The notes below the pieces were generated by a model. It had not been told where the DNA came from, did not search any database, and was given only the letters and a program-made list of their open reading frames with translations. The position numbers and the translations under genes are program-made. 64,000 nt of DNA from contig QFQP01000031.1 in NCBI GenBank assembly GCA_003243425.1, forward strand, positions 1 through 64,000, given 5' to 3'. The stretch's first letter is position 1. Every line of letters starts with the position of its first letter. The stretch is from Archangium gephyra. GTDB lineage: Bacteria; Myxococcota; Myxococcia; Myxococcales; Myxococcaceae. Shown here one piece after another: positions 54,512 through 63,102 of this stretch.

Positions 54512-57238
54512 ATGTCTACCGGCGTGGTTCGGTCGCTACTGGTTTGTCTTTTTCCATTTGTCTTCATTGGTTGTGCTGAGTCGGGAGATGTCTCACTCAA
54601 ACAATCACAATCGCTCACAACGGCGCGGGTGTCTGATCAGACCTCCTTGCTGAACGCGGTGCGGTCACGCGACTGGCGCGCCATTCAGGCCGCCATCGGC
54701 AGCAACCACGGCGCGCCCGGTGCGGTCATCGCCGTCGAGCGAGGGCCCATCGACGGGTACCAGGGCAGCATCGAGCCCGTGGTGGTTCGGCACCCGGCCG
54801 CTCCGAACGTGGAGCTGCTCGTTCGCAGCGACATTTCTGTGGCCGCGGCGCTGCTCGGTGTCGATGGGCGTCTCGTGCCGTTGACGCCGGCCTTCGAAGC
54901 CGTCGAAGGCAGCGACGAACTGCTGCGCTTGCGCCTCACGCAGCGCGACCTCACCACGCAGGGCGTGTTGCTGGTCGGCGAAGCCGGAGTGGATCTCACC
55001 GCGCTGGCCCCGCAGACGCTCGCGCTCGCGGTGGTCGACGACCGGTGGGAATGCGGTGCCGTGCAGACCTCGTGCGCCACCGGCGACTACGTATGCGTGT
55101 TCGAGAGCCACCAGCGCTGCCTCGAGCAGGACCTCACCTTCACCTCGCAGTTCCCGGTGACGGAAGACTCGGCAGAGATTCAGCCGCTCGTCGACTACCT
55201 CCAGCTCTACGGCGCCGTCACTGACGTCACCATCTCCGAACAGCCGGTGGTGAATGACCGCAGCGGTGTGTGGCATGCGCTGACGTTCACGGCGCCGGCC
55301 GGCGCTCAGGTGGCGCGCATCAAGGCGTTCACCGAAGAAGACGTGCAGGTCGACCTGCAGTTCCGCGTGGTCGACGGCGTGGTGCAGGTGCTCGCTCCGG
55401 TCGACGGCTTTCAGCCGGGCCTCATCGTCGTCGACACCTCGGCGAACGGCGCGCGCTTCGATTCCATCGGCGTGACGTCCTCTCCGGCGCCCGCGCTGCT
55501 CGAGAAGGCGTGCCGCACGTGGTCGGTGTCGGGGTGTCTCAAGGTCGAAGACGCACTCACCCAGTCGGGGACGACCGCGAACCGCGCGCTCGTCGGCGTT
55601 GCCGTGCGCCCGGCTTCAGCCACGCAGCTCGGCCTGGGCATCTTCCTGCCGTGGGTGCCGACCAGCACCGACGGTAACGGCTGCTTCTCGACCTCGAAGA
55701 CGTTCTGCGGCATCGGCGCGAAGGCGGGCCGGCGGTTGCGCACCACCCTCGCGTGGGCCGACTCGAAGGTCGCCATTCACAACCCGCTCGCGTGGGAGAC
55801 GATCTTCAACGCGAGCTTCTTCCAGGTTCACCAGAACAACTCGTGGACCAGCCCCGGCTCGCACAGCACCGGTACGTTGCTCTTCAAGGAATACGTGGGC
55901 GGCGTGCTCGGCGACACCGAGCGGCATCGTCAGGCGCTGACCTGGTACGTGACGCACGCGCTCGACAACGCCTTCAACGCGCAGAGCTCGTGGCTGCGCT
56001 ACCAGAACTTCTACAAGATCGAATACCCGCACCCGCTGTGGGGCGGCGTGGCGTTGCCCATCGTGCCGCCGGTGGTGCAGCTCAAAGCCAACCAGTGGAG
56101 CCTCTACACGCTGGTGCATGAGATCGGTCACGTCTGGCACTACATGCACAACTCCGGCGTGATGCCGAACATCGCCACGTCGCTCATCAACGGCTGGGAC
56201 ACGCACAACTGCCACGAGGACTACAACATCGCCTTCCTCGAAGGCTTCGCGGAGTTCTTCCAGCGGCAGGTGCTGTGCGGTGACGTGTTCAACAGCGCCG
56301 TCTGCTACTGGAACACCACCCCGCGTTCTCGCAACGGCCTCATCAACCACGGCACGTGCAATCAGGAGCAGGGCTTCGGGCTCATCACGCCGTTGCACGT
56401 CTCCTACAACGACGACGGGGTCACGCACGCGCTGCAGCTGCTGGTCGTCGACGACTTCTACAAGCGCAACTTCCTGCACTCGAGCAACGCGTTTCAGCCG
56501 TTCGTTCCTTCGGTGCAGCTGAGCGCCGACTGCCAGTGGTACCCGTACGACAACCTCAACCTCTGGCACGTGCTGCGGACCTTCCGCGCGAACAGCTCGC
56601 TGGGCTACCCGACGAATTTCCAGTCGGGCATCAACTACGGCATCAGCGAGTTCTACGACCGCTTCCGCGCCGTGAACAACCTGCCCTCCGGCTACCTGCA
56701 GGACCGCAAACGTCTGTGGGACATCAATGCCGCCAACCCCATCTCGGTGTGCCGCAAGCCCTGCGCCGAGCTGAGCCCGTGGTGGACCGGTGGGCCGAAG
56801 CCCTCGACCCTGGTGGCCAACACGCGCTGCGACATCGAGCCCGTACCGGCCGGCCAGACGGCGTTCGTCCAGAGCAACGCGTACTTCCTCAAGCAGCCGC
56901 GCAGCTGCCCCGTCGGGAGCTACGACACGGCGAACTGCCACGTGCTCACGCCCGCGCCGGGCACCACGCCGTTCATCTGGAACAACAACCTGTACACCAC
57001 GCCGTTGCCCGGAAACGTCTGCCCGGCTGGCAGCTTCGACACGGCCAACTGCTTCATCGCCGCCACGCCGCCGGGAACGACGCCCTTCATCTGGAACGGC
57101 AGCCTGTACACCACGCCGGTCATCGGAGCCTGCGCCGCGGGTGTGCTGCTCTCGCCGGACCATTGCTACATCGGCCAACCGCCGACGGCGGCCACGGCGC
57201 AGATCACCTCGGGCTTCTTCTCGTACCCGAGGCAGTGA
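54512..57238 (+). CDS. Zinc metalloprotease lipoprotein with C-terminal tandem repeats
   Basis: 908 residues from ATG 54512 (lipobox FIGC in LLVCLFPFVFIGC). The catalytic HExxH motif is in TLVHEIGHVWHYMHNSGV (residue about 535), with later Glu in AFLEGFAEFFQRQVLC as a possible third zinc ligand (HExxH...E, gluzincin-like). Cys are frequent. The last 100 residues contain repeated units TTPFIWNxxLYTTPxxG and xFDTANCxxxxxPPG. Upstream 54300-54511 is AT-richer and holds GTTGC-N8-GCAAC (54416-54433), a possible operator. It may digest prey or matrix proteins, or modify the surface. Confidence 0.85.
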   Translation: MSTGVVRSLLVCLFPFVFIGCAESGDVSLKQSQSLTTARVSDQTSLLNAVRSRDWRAIQAAIGSNHGAPGAVIAVERGPIDGYQGSIEPVVVRHPAAPNVELLVRSDISVAAALLGVDGRLVPLTPAFEAVEGSDELLRLRLTQRDLTTQGVLLVGEAGVDLTALAPQTLALAVVDDRWECGAVQTSCATGDYVCVFESHQRCLEQDLTFTSQFPVTEDSAEIQPLVDYLQLYGAVTDVTISEQPVVNDRSGVWHALTFTAPAGAQVARIKAFTEEDVQVDLQFRVVDGVVQVLAPVDGFQPGLIVVDTSANGARFDSIGVTSSPAPALLEKACRTWSVSGCLKVEDALTQSGTTANRALVGVAVRPASATQLGLGIFLPWVPTSTDGNGCFSTSKTFCGIGAKAGRRLRTTLAWADSKVAIHNPLAWETIFNASFFQVHQNNSWTSPGSHSTGTLLFKEYVGGVLGDTERHRQALTWYVTHALDNAFNAQSSWLRYQNFYKIEYPHPLWGGVALPIVPPVVQLKANQWSLYTLVHEIGHVWHYMHNSGVMPNIATSLINGWDTHNCHEDYNIAFLEGFAEFFQRQVLCGDVFNSAVCYWNTTPRSRNGLINHGTCNQEQGFGLITPLHVSYNDDGVTHALQLLVVDDFYKRNFLHSSNAFQPFVPSVQLSADCQWYPYDNLNLWHVLRTFRANSSLGYPTNFQSGINYGISEFYDRFRAVNNLPSGYLQDRKRLWDINAANPISVCRKPCAELSPWWTGGPKPSTLVANTRCDIEPVPAGQTAFVQSNAYFLKQPRSCPVGSYDTANCHVLTPAPGTTPFIWNNNLYTTPLPGNVCPAGSFDTANCFIAATPPGTTPFIWNGSLYTTPVIGACAAGVLLSPDHCYIGQPPTAATAQITSGFFSYPRQ

Positions 57239-57260
57239 TGCGGTGATTGGTGCAGCACGA

Positions 57261-57290
57261 CCCCGGTGGCGCGAGCCCGTGCCACCGGGG
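57261..57290 (+). terminator. Hairpin after the metalloprotease gene
   Basis: Perfect 10-bp inverted repeat (57261-57270 with 57281-57290) 22 bases past the stop codon. No T-run follows. It may serve both convergent genes. Confidence 0.6.
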
Positions 57291-57337
57291 GCGGCAACGT
57301 TCGTCTCCCAGGTTCGCCGCGCCGCACACCGCGTGAA

Positions 57338-57706
57338 TCACCGCGGTGCCGTGTGGAAGGTGACGGCGTAGCCGTCGGGGTCTGCGGCCACGAAGAAGCG
57401 GCCGAAAGGCCCGTCAGCGAGCGGGGCGAGCACCTTGCCGCCCCGTTTCACGAGGAGGTCGTGCAACGCGTCCGCGTCTTCGCACGCGACCCACAGCGAC
57501 ACGCCGACGCCCAGCGGGCCGCTCTCGGGCAACGGACGAATGGGTTCACGAATCGCCAGCGCGATGGGCTTCGTGTCGAACACCACCGCGCCGGGCGGGC
57601 TCTTCGGCGCGGCCTGAAAGCCGAACGTCTCTGCATAGAACCGGGTGGAAGCAGCGAGGTCGCGAACCTGCAACGCGATGAAGTCGGGGCCGATTGGTTT
57701 TGCCAT
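57338..57706 (-). CDS. Glyoxalase/VOC-family protein
   Basis: 122 residues from ATG 57706 (GGAG 8 bases upstream; the longer frame to 57781 would cross the operator). Typical VOC modules: FIALQVRDLAASTRFYAETFGF and GGKVLAPLADGPFGRFFVAADPDGYAVTFH. These bind a metal and act on vicinal oxygen substrates, or confer resistance to electrophiles and some drugs. Divergent from the MarR gene and its palindrome. Confidence 0.88.
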   Translation of the reverse strand: MAKPIGPDFIALQVRDLAASTRFYAETFGFQAAPKSPPGAVVFDTKPIALAIREPIRPLPESGPLGVGVSLWVACEDADALHDLLVKRGGKVLAPLADGPFGRFFVAADPDGYAVTFHTAPR

Positions 57707-57726
57707 TTCGTATCTCCAGTGGTGAA

Positions 57727-57742
57727 TATCAGGTACCTGATA
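57727..57742. promoter_or_regulatory. 16-bp perfect palindrome, MarR operator candidate
   Basis: TATCAGGTACCTGATA lies between the divergent VOC and MarR genes. A further half-site (CCTGATA, 57756-57762) overlaps the MarR start codon. The pair of sites would let the MarR dimer block both promoters, so autorepression and VOC repression are likely. Confidence 0.8.
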
Positions 57743-57761
57743 CACATATAAGGGGCCTGAT

Positions 57762-58190
57762 ATGTCCGTGCAGCTCGACACCGAGTGGGTCGGCTACAAC
57801 TTGAAGGTCACCCAGCACCGGCTGCGTCTGCGGCTCGACGCCCAGTTGGCGGAGCTGGGGATCACCTCGGCGCAGAACGCTGCGCTGCTGGCCATCGCCG
57901 GCAACCCGCGCATCTCGAACGCCGACCTCGCGCGCGCAGCGTTCGTCACGCCGCAGACCATGCAGGGGGTGCTGGTGAACCTCGAGAAGAGCGGGCTCAT
58001 TCGCCGCAGCCCGCACCCCGAGCACGGCCGCGTCATCATGACCGAGCTCACCAGAGCCGGGCAGAAGGTGGTCGCTGCTGGCACCACCGCCGCCAACACC
58101 GTCGAGCGACAGATGCTCTCGAAGCTCTCGGCGAAGGAAGTCGCGCAGCTCAACGCCCTGCTCAAGCGCTGCGCGGAGGCGCTCGAATGA
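57762..58190 (+). CDS. MarR-family transcriptional regulator
   Basis: 142 residues. Winged helix: ITSAQNAALLAIAGNPRISNADLARAAFVTPQTMQGVLVNLEKSGLIRRSPHPEHGRVIMTEL. Immediately downstream of a 16-bp palindrome, which is probably its operator. It is 37 bases before the SDR gene and likely co-transcribed with it. Confidence 0.93.
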   Translation: MSVQLDTEWVGYNLKVTQHRLRLRLDAQLAELGITSAQNAALLAIAGNPRISNADLARAAFVTPQTMQGVLVNLEKSGLIRRSPHPEHGRVIMTELTRAGQKVVAAGTTAANTVERQMLSKLSAKEVAQLNALLKRCAEALE

Positions 58191-58227
58191 GGCGTCAGCG
58201 TTCAGCTCGACGTTCGTCGGCCCGCGC

Positions 58228-58917
58228 ATGACGAAACCCCTGCTCGCAGTGTTCGGCGCCGGAACGGGCCTCGGTGCCCACCTGTCACAGCGGTTCGAAA
58301 GAGAAGGGTACCGGGTCGCGCTCGTCTGTCGGAACGCGGCGAAGTTCCGCCCGCTCGAAGGCGACGATTACCGCGCGTTCGCCGCAGAGCTCTCTGAGCC
58401 TGGCTCTGCCGTGCATGCGCTGCACGAGATCGAAACGGCCATGGGCCGCGTCGACGTTCTTCACTACGCGCCCATCGCCACCGCCGGCATCTTCCGGCCG
58501 GCCCGCGAGCTCGACACCGCCTTTCTCGAGCGCCTCGTTCGCCTGTATCTCTACTCGCCGGTCGAGCTCGTTCGCGCGGTGCTCCCGTCGATGCTGGAGC
58601 GGAAATCGGGCGCCATCGTGGTCACCCATGGAATCACCGCCGTGCGGCCGCTCGCCGGAATGAGCGGCCTCGGGCCGGTGACTGCAGCGGCGCGCAACTA
58701 CGTCTACGGGCTCAACGCCGAGCTGACGAACACCGGGGTCTTTGCGGGCACCATGACCGTCGGTGGAGTCATCGCCGGAAGTGAGGGCCACCGCCTGGTG
58801 GTGCAGGGCGGGCAGCCGCTGCCGCCGGGCACCAGGGTGCTCGACCCCCGCGAGCTCGCCGACGCTGTGTGGAAGCTGGTGACCGAGCGAACGCGCGTCG
58901 AAGTCGCCGTTCCCTGA
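58228..58917 (+). CDS. SDR-family protein with atypical active site
   Basis: 229 residues. Rossmann motif AVFGAGTGLGAHLSQRF, then LVCRNAAKFRPL. The usual catalytic YxxxK is absent: the expected position reads TAAARNYVYGLNAEL with Tyr but no Lys three residues later, and the Ser region is VVTHGITAV. It may therefore bind NAD(P) without normal dehydrogenase chemistry, as in some regulator-type SDRs. Likely in the MarR regulon. Confidence 0.82.
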   Translation: MTKPLLAVFGAGTGLGAHLSQRFEREGYRVALVCRNAAKFRPLEGDDYRAFAAELSEPGSAVHALHEIETAMGRVDVLHYAPIATAGIFRPARELDTAFLERLVRLYLYSPVELVRAVLPSMLERKSGAIVVTHGITAVRPLAGMSGLGPVTAAARNYVYGLNAELTNTGVFAGTMTVGGVIAGSEGHRLVVQGGQPLPPGTRVLDPRELADAVWKLVTERTRVEVAVP

Positions 58918-58959
58918 AAAAAAGCGGCCCGCGCCGTCCCCTCACAGACGACGCGGGCC
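58917..58959 (-). terminator. Rho-independent terminator after the XRE-cupin gene
   Basis: On the minus strand, a 13-bp hairpin (58959-58947 with 58938-58926, one mismatch) is followed by a run of seven T (58923-58917). It follows the XRE-cupin stop codon at 58998. The plus-strand SDR stop codon overlaps the run, so it may also stop that transcript less efficiently. Confidence 0.8.
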
Positions 58960-58997
58960 AGCTTCGCGCGTGTTGCCACGCGCCCCGGAAAATTCGC

Positions 58998-59594
58998 TCA
59001 GCCGCTTCGTGCGGTCGCGTACGTCATCACCAGGTACACCGTGGCCGGGGTCGCCCCCGGGTTGCGGTACGTGTGTGCGACGTCAGCCTGAAAGTAGAGG
59101 GCGTCTCCTTCGCCCAGCAGGTACCTCTGTGTTCCCAACACCAGCTCCAGCTGGCCCTTCTGCACCACCAGGTTCTCGGTGGTGCCGCTCGCATGTGCCT
59201 CGGCTTCTTCGATGCCGTTCGGCCTCAACGTGAGCTCGTAGAATTCGGTGCTGCGTTCACCTTCGAACGGGAACAGCGCGCGCGACGTGAACGCGCCGTC
59301 TTTCGACGTGAGCACCCTGGCCTGTTGGGCTCTCAACACCGCCGCGCCACGTTCGGTCTGCCCGACCAGCGCCGAGAAGGGCACCTCGAGGGCCCTGGTG
59401 ATCTTCCACACCGAGTTGATGGTCGGTGCGCTCTGGCCCAGCTCGATCTGACTCAACATCGCCCGGCTCACGCCCGACGCCGTGGCCAGCCGCTCGAGCG
59501 ACAGACCGCGCTGCGTGCGCAACTTGCGCAGGCTGCGGCCCACCACCGCCGGCAATGAATCGGTCTCGTCGACCCTGGCCACCGAGCGCCCCAT
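58998..59594 (-). CDS. XRE-cupin transcriptional regulator
   Basis: 198 residues from ATG 59594. N-terminal XRE HTH (LRKLRTQRGLSLERLATASGVSRAMLSQIELGQSAPTINSVWKI) and C-terminal cupin (AEAHASGTTENLVVQKGQLELVLGTQRYLLGEGDALYFQADVAHTY). These regulators control amino-acid, amine or sugar metabolism. The stop is followed by an intrinsic terminator. A 44-residue gene lies 10 bases upstream. Confidence 0.93.
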   Translation of the reverse strand: MGRSVARVDETDSLPAVVGRSLRKLRTQRGLSLERLATASGVSRAMLSQIELGQSAPTINSVWKITRALEVPFSALVGQTERGAAVLRAQQARVLTSKDGAFTSRALFPFEGERSTEFYELTLRPNGIEEAEAHASGTTENLVVQKGQLELVLGTQRYLLGEGDALYFQADVAHTYRNPGATPATVYLVMTYATARSG

Positions 59595-59604
59595 GACGTC
59601 TGCC

Positions 59605-59739
59605 TTAACGGACGGGCACCCAGAACCAGACCCACACCGGCTGCCACGCAAAGCGCGCGGCAGGGCTCACCGGCGGCGGCACCTGCGCCTTGCGCTGCTG
59701 GCGGAAGCTCTCGAGGTCGATGACGTGGGCGGCGCTCAT
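59605..59739 (-). CDS. 44-residue tryptophan-rich small protein
   Basis: ATG 59739 has AGGAG 6 bases upstream. The product MSAAHVIDLESFRQQRKAQV then PPPVSPAARF and a tail AWQPVWVWFWVPVR with four Trp in ten residues. It is too short for most gene finders. It ends 10 bases before the XRE-cupin gene, so it may act as a leader or small partner of it. The aromatic C-terminus could associate with membranes. Confidence 0.6.
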   Translation of the reverse strand: MSAAHVIDLESFRQQRKAQVPPPVSPAARFAWQPVWVWFWVPVR

Positions 59740-59791
59740 GTGCTGCTCCTTGAAGCGGATGTCTATCTGTTACAGCGGACGAGGCGCAATG

Positions 59792-59805
59792 TCCGTCATA
59801 ACGGA
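59792..59805. promoter_or_regulatory. Inverted repeat upstream of the XRE-cupin unit
   Basis: TCCGT-CATA-ACGGA in the 128-base region between the 44-residue gene and the tandem paralogues. A related half-site TTAACGGAC occurs at 59605-59613. This could be the operator of the XRE regulator; weak evidence. Confidence 0.4.
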
Positions 59806-59867
59806 TGCCCGTGTCAAGTCAGCGGATGATCGTGGTGCGACGCCCCATGCTTAAGTGCGCGGACTTC

Positions 59868-60347
59868 ATGCCGGTGACGCTGCTCGAGGAGTTCTCTGAG
59901 GTCCGCATTGGCCACGTGGGGCCGGTGCTGATCAGCGTGTGGTTCTCGCAGGCCACGATGCGCGGGCTGGAGGCGCTCTCGAAGCACCAGCTCGCGTTGG
60001 TCGCGCGGCACGGGAAGATCACCAACCTCTCGGTGGCGGTGAAGATCCCCAAAGCCCCGGGGCCCGAAGCGCAGGAATGGCTCAAGAAGAACGACGTGCG
60101 GCTGCGCGGCACCAGCCTGGGCACCGTCATCGTGGTGCTGGAGCGCGGCCTGGGCGCCATTCTCGCGCGCAGCTTCATCGCCGCGGCGAGCCTCATCAGC
60201 GCCAACTCCATGCACGTGGTGAAGACGCTCGACGAAGCGGTGGCGAAGACGAAGTTGCTCCCCGGCCAGCCCCGCGAAATTCTCGACGACGCCACGCTCC
60301 GCTCGAACCTCGAAGTCTTCGTCGCTGCACCACCCGTCACTCGCTGA
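59868..60347 (+). CDS. STAS-like hypothetical protein, first of a tandem pair
   Basis: 159 residues from ATG 59868; an earlier ATG at 59805 would add an unmatched leader. The protein starts MPVTLLEEFSEVRIGHVGPVLISVWFS and alternates strands and helices (LVARHGKITNLSVAVKI, LGTVIVVLERGLGAILARSF, VVKTLDEAVAKTK), the SpoIIAA/STAS-like pattern. It aligns along its whole length with the next gene, so the two arose by duplication. Function unknown. Confidence 0.72.
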   Translation: MPVTLLEEFSEVRIGHVGPVLISVWFSQATMRGLEALSKHQLALVARHGKITNLSVAVKIPKAPGPEAQEWLKKNDVRLRGTSLGTVIVVLERGLGAILARSFIAAASLISANSMHVVKTLDEAVAKTKLLPGQPREILDDATLRSNLEVFVAAPPVTR

Positions 60348-60386
60348 CACAGCCGCCCGGTCGTGGGCTCACGGAGCTTTCTCGCC

Positions 60387-60863
60387 ATGCCGATCACCAC
60401 GCTCGAAGAGCGGCCTGAATGTCGCGTTGGTCACGCCGGTTCCGTGTTCGTGACGGCCTGGTACAGCGAGCTGACCGAGGCCGCGCTCGACATGATGGAG
60501 CGCCATCAAACGGCGCTCTCGCAGCGGTACGGCAAGGTGACGCTCATCTCCATCGTCATGGGCGCGACCAGGAACCCGCCGCCCGACGTACGCGAGCGGC
60601 TCAAGCGCACCGCGGACTTCCTGCAGGACCAGCGCATCGGCAACTTCGTGGTGGTTCAGACGCGCGGGCTGTCGGCCATCATCGCGCGCACGTTCCTCGC
60701 GGCGTTGAGCCTGATGAACTCCGAGAACATGAAGGTGTTCAAGACGCTGGAAGACGCCGCCGAAGAGGCGAAGCGGATTCCCGGTCAGCAGCAGGAGGTG
60801 GTGACGAACACCACGCTCGCCGCCGACCTCGCGGCCTTCGCGCAGCTGCCGCCGCCGCGGTGA
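60387..60863 (+). CDS. STAS-like hypothetical protein, second of a tandem pair
   Basis: 158 residues from ATG 60387 (GGAG upstream). It starts MPITTLEERPECRVGHAGSVFVTAWYS and follows the same pattern as its neighbour (LSQRYGKVTLISIVM, GNFVVVQTRGLSAIIARTF, VFKTLEDAAEEAKR). Both lack a conserved Ser-containing phosphorylation motif that I can see. Convergent with the YebC gene, 14 bases away. Confidence 0.72.
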   Translation: MPITTLEERPECRVGHAGSVFVTAWYSELTEAALDMMERHQTALSQRYGKVTLISIVMGATRNPPPDVRERLKRTADFLQDQRIGNFVVVQTRGLSAIIARTFLAALSLMNSENMKVFKTLEDAAEEAKRIPGQQQEVVTNTTLAADLAAFAQLPPPR

Positions 60864-60877
60864 GCTCCCGTCGCTGG

Positions 60878-61600
60878 TCAGGCCAGCGCGTGAAACACGT
60901 GCTGCACGTCGTCGTCCTGCTCGAGCGCGTCGACCATCTTCAAGACCTCCTGCGCCTTCTCGTCAGGCAGGTCGACCGGCGTCTGCGCCACGTACTCGCT
61001 CGACGCTGAGAGCACGTTCAACTTCCGCTCTTCGAGCGCCGACTGCAGCTTTCCGAAATCGGCGAAGTCGCAGCGGATGATGAGCTGCTTCTCGCCCTTC
61101 TCGCCGGTGCCTTCGCCCAGCTCCTGCAGCCCGTGGTCGATGAGGTCGAGCTCGAGTGAATCGTGGTCGATGCCGGCGGGGTCGAGCCGGAAGACGCCCA
61201 TGCGCTTGAACATGAAGCCGACGCTGCCCGCGTTGCCCATGTTGCCGCCCCAGTCCTTGAAGTGCATGCGCACGTTGGCCACGGTGCGCACCACGTTGTC
61301 GGTGGCGGTCTCGACGATGACCGGCACGCCGTGCGGCGCGTAGCCCTCGTACACGATGATTTCGTAATCCTTCTGGTCCTGGCCGCTCGCGCGCTTGATG
61401 GCGTTGTCGACCTTGTCCTTCGGCATGTTCACCGCGCGGGCGTTCTGCAGCGCGCGGCGCAGCGCGGGGTTCGACTCGGCGCTGGTGCCGCCGGCCTTCA
61501 CGGCAATGGTGATTTCCTTCGTCACGCGCGTGAAGGCTTTCGCCATCTTGTTCCAGCGCGCGAACATCGTGTGCTTGCGGGTCTCGAAGATGCGTCCCAT
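60878..61600 (-). CDS. yebC: YebC/PmpR-family regulator
   Basis: 240 residues from ATG 61600. Start MGRIFETRKHTMFARWNKMAKAFTRVTKEIT belongs to the YebC branch with this N-terminus; conserved ALQNARAVNMPKDKVDNAIKRA and YEGYAPHGVPVIVETATDN follow. YebC/TACO1 proteins help ribosomes through proline-rich stretches, and some act as DNA-binding regulators. It is divergent from the cobalamin riboswitch. Confidence 0.95.
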   Translation of the reverse strand: MGRIFETRKHTMFARWNKMAKAFTRVTKEITIAVKAGGTSAESNPALRRALQNARAVNMPKDKVDNAIKRASGQDQKDYEIIVYEGYAPHGVPVIVETATDNVVRTVANVRMHFKDWGGNMGNAGSVGFMFKRMGVFRLDPAGIDHDSLELDLIDHGLQELGEGTGEKGEKQLIIRCDFADFGKLQSALEERKLNVLSASSEYVAQTPVDLPDEKAQEVLKMVDALEQDDDVQHVFHALA

Positions 61601-61654
61601 GCGGCGGCATTTATCCAAACGTTGTGCGGAGCGCCTCTGCTACAGCCGTGCGCG

Positions 61655-61872
61655 TCGTTGGAAATAGGGAAGCCGGTGAAAGTCCGGCACTGCCCCGCAG
61701 CGGTAAGCAGGAACGAAAGCCGTCACGAAGCACTGGGCGTCATGGTGACGCCTGGGAAGCGACGGCGAGTAGGTGGTTCCTTTTCGGAACCGGCGCCTGT
61801 AAGTCCGAAGACCTGCCAGCGATGTTGGTCCACCCGCTCCGAGGGGAGCGCGATGGGAGCTGAGGTCCCATC
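61655..61872 (+). promoter_or_regulatory. Cobalamin riboswitch with expression platform
   Basis: The aptamer carries the classical elements in order: GCCGGTGAAAGTCCGGC and TGCCCCGCAGCGGTAA (61671-61706), then AAGTCCGAAGACCTGCC (61801-61817). The expression platform probably includes a 7-bp hairpin GATGGGA/TCCCATC (61852-61858 with 61866-61872) followed by a pyrimidine-rich stretch, so binding of adenosylcobalamin would stop transcription or block translation of the two lipoprotein genes that follow. Confidence 0.93.
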
Positions 61873-61926
61873 ACGTCTTCTCTCCGAGCATCGACGGTCC
61901 GAGGGGCCCGTCTGCTGGAGATGATC

Positions 61927-63102
61927 ATGAAGCAGTTGAACGTGGTGTGGGCCGCGGTGTGCGCGGTGTGGTTGTTCGCGTGCCCAGGCACTGGTGAGAA
62001 CGTGGACGCAGGAAGTGGCGGTGGCTCGGCGACGGGCGGCGGCAGTGCGACGGGCGGCGGCAGTGCGACGGCCGGAGGCTCGGCGACCGGTGGTGGTTCG
62101 AACACCGACGCGGGCCTCGACGCAGGCACAGAGATGGACGCGGGCGTGATGGACGCAGGCAGCTTCTGTGACAACGCGGCGCACGACGCCGTGCTGGGCA
62201 CGCTGGTGCTGGCGAACGGGGCGACGGTGGTGCAGTCGGCTCCGCTGCCGGGCAACGTGTTCGGGGTCGGCGTGGTGAACGGCAGCCTCTACGCGGTGAC
62301 CTTCACCAACACGCTTCGTCACCTCGGGCGCCTGCCCACGCTGACGCCCGGGCCCGAAATCACCAGCATCATCGCGCCGGAAGATCGCGACGGCGGCGTG
62401 CGCTTCGGCAGCGGCTTCGTGGTCAGCAACGGCACGGCGCTGATGACCGGCTACACGCGCCCCGGTGACTACGGCGGCGCGGTGTTGATCTTCGAGACCA
62501 CCGACGCGGGCGCGCGGTTCGTCAACGCGCCCGGCAACTACTCGGCGTCGAGCGTCGACGGCGCGTGGCTGGTGAACGGTCTGGGCCTCGGCGCAGCGGC
62601 GAGCCCGAACGTCGGCATCTACGCGCTCGATGCACAGGGCGCGTTCGGCTTCACCGAGTTCCCCGCGAACGCGTCGAGTGGCTTCACCGCCACCACCGCC
62701 GACGGCGTGCTGCTGCTCGGCTACTACGGCACCGGCGCGAATCGGCTGCACGCCACCACCGTGTCGACGTACGCGGGGCCGCTCGCCAACCGCACGTCGT
62801 TCGCGCTCACCACGGGCACCGACCTCGCCATCGGCAATGACGTGCTCTCGGGCGTGAGCACGGTGGGTGGGCACGGGTTGCTCCTGCGCGCCAACGCCTC
62901 GTACCGCCCGGTGCGCGTCGAGAAGTTGCCGCTCGCCACCTCGGGCTCGGGCGTCATCACGGTGACGGCCGGCGCGCCGGTGACGCTGGTGAACTCGGTC
63001 GACGAATGCACCTCGCTCAAGTTCGCGGTCGGCGCGGGCACCACGTTCCTGCTCGGCGTGGAAGACAAGAACGGCGAACGCATCATCGAAGTGCAGCCGT
63101 GA
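61927..63102 (+). CDS. Cobalamin-riboswitch-controlled lipoprotein, propeller-like
   Basis: 391 residues. ATG 61927 is chosen because GGAG ends 6 bases upstream; ATG 61921 is too close to it. Signal MKQLNVVWAAVCAVWLFAC, then a GGGSATGGG/DAG linker (about 25-80), then about 310 residues of repeated beta strands (GSLYAVTFTNTLRHLGRLP, GFVVSNGTALMTGYTRP, GVLLLGYYGTGANRLH, VLSGVSTVGGHGLLL) suggestive of a propeller. Control by a B12 riboswitch implies a role in binding or importing corrinoids, similar in idea to BtuG of Bacteroides. That is inference; no homology is shown here. Confidence 0.85.
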   Translation: MKQLNVVWAAVCAVWLFACPGTGENVDAGSGGGSATGGGSATGGGSATAGGSATGGGSNTDAGLDAGTEMDAGVMDAGSFCDNAAHDAVLGTLVLANGATVVQSAPLPGNVFGVGVVNGSLYAVTFTNTLRHLGRLPTLTPGPEITSIIAPEDRDGGVRFGSGFVVSNGTALMTGYTRPGDYGGAVLIFETTDAGARFVNAPGNYSASSVDGAWLVNGLGLGAAASPNVGIYALDAQGAFGFTEFPANASSGFTATTADGVLLLGYYGTGANRLHATTVSTYAGPLANRTSFALTTGTDLAIGNDVLSGVSTVGGHGLLLRANASYRPVRVEKLPLATSGSGVITVTAGAPVTLVNSVDECTSLKFAVGAGTTFLLGVEDKNGERIIEVQP

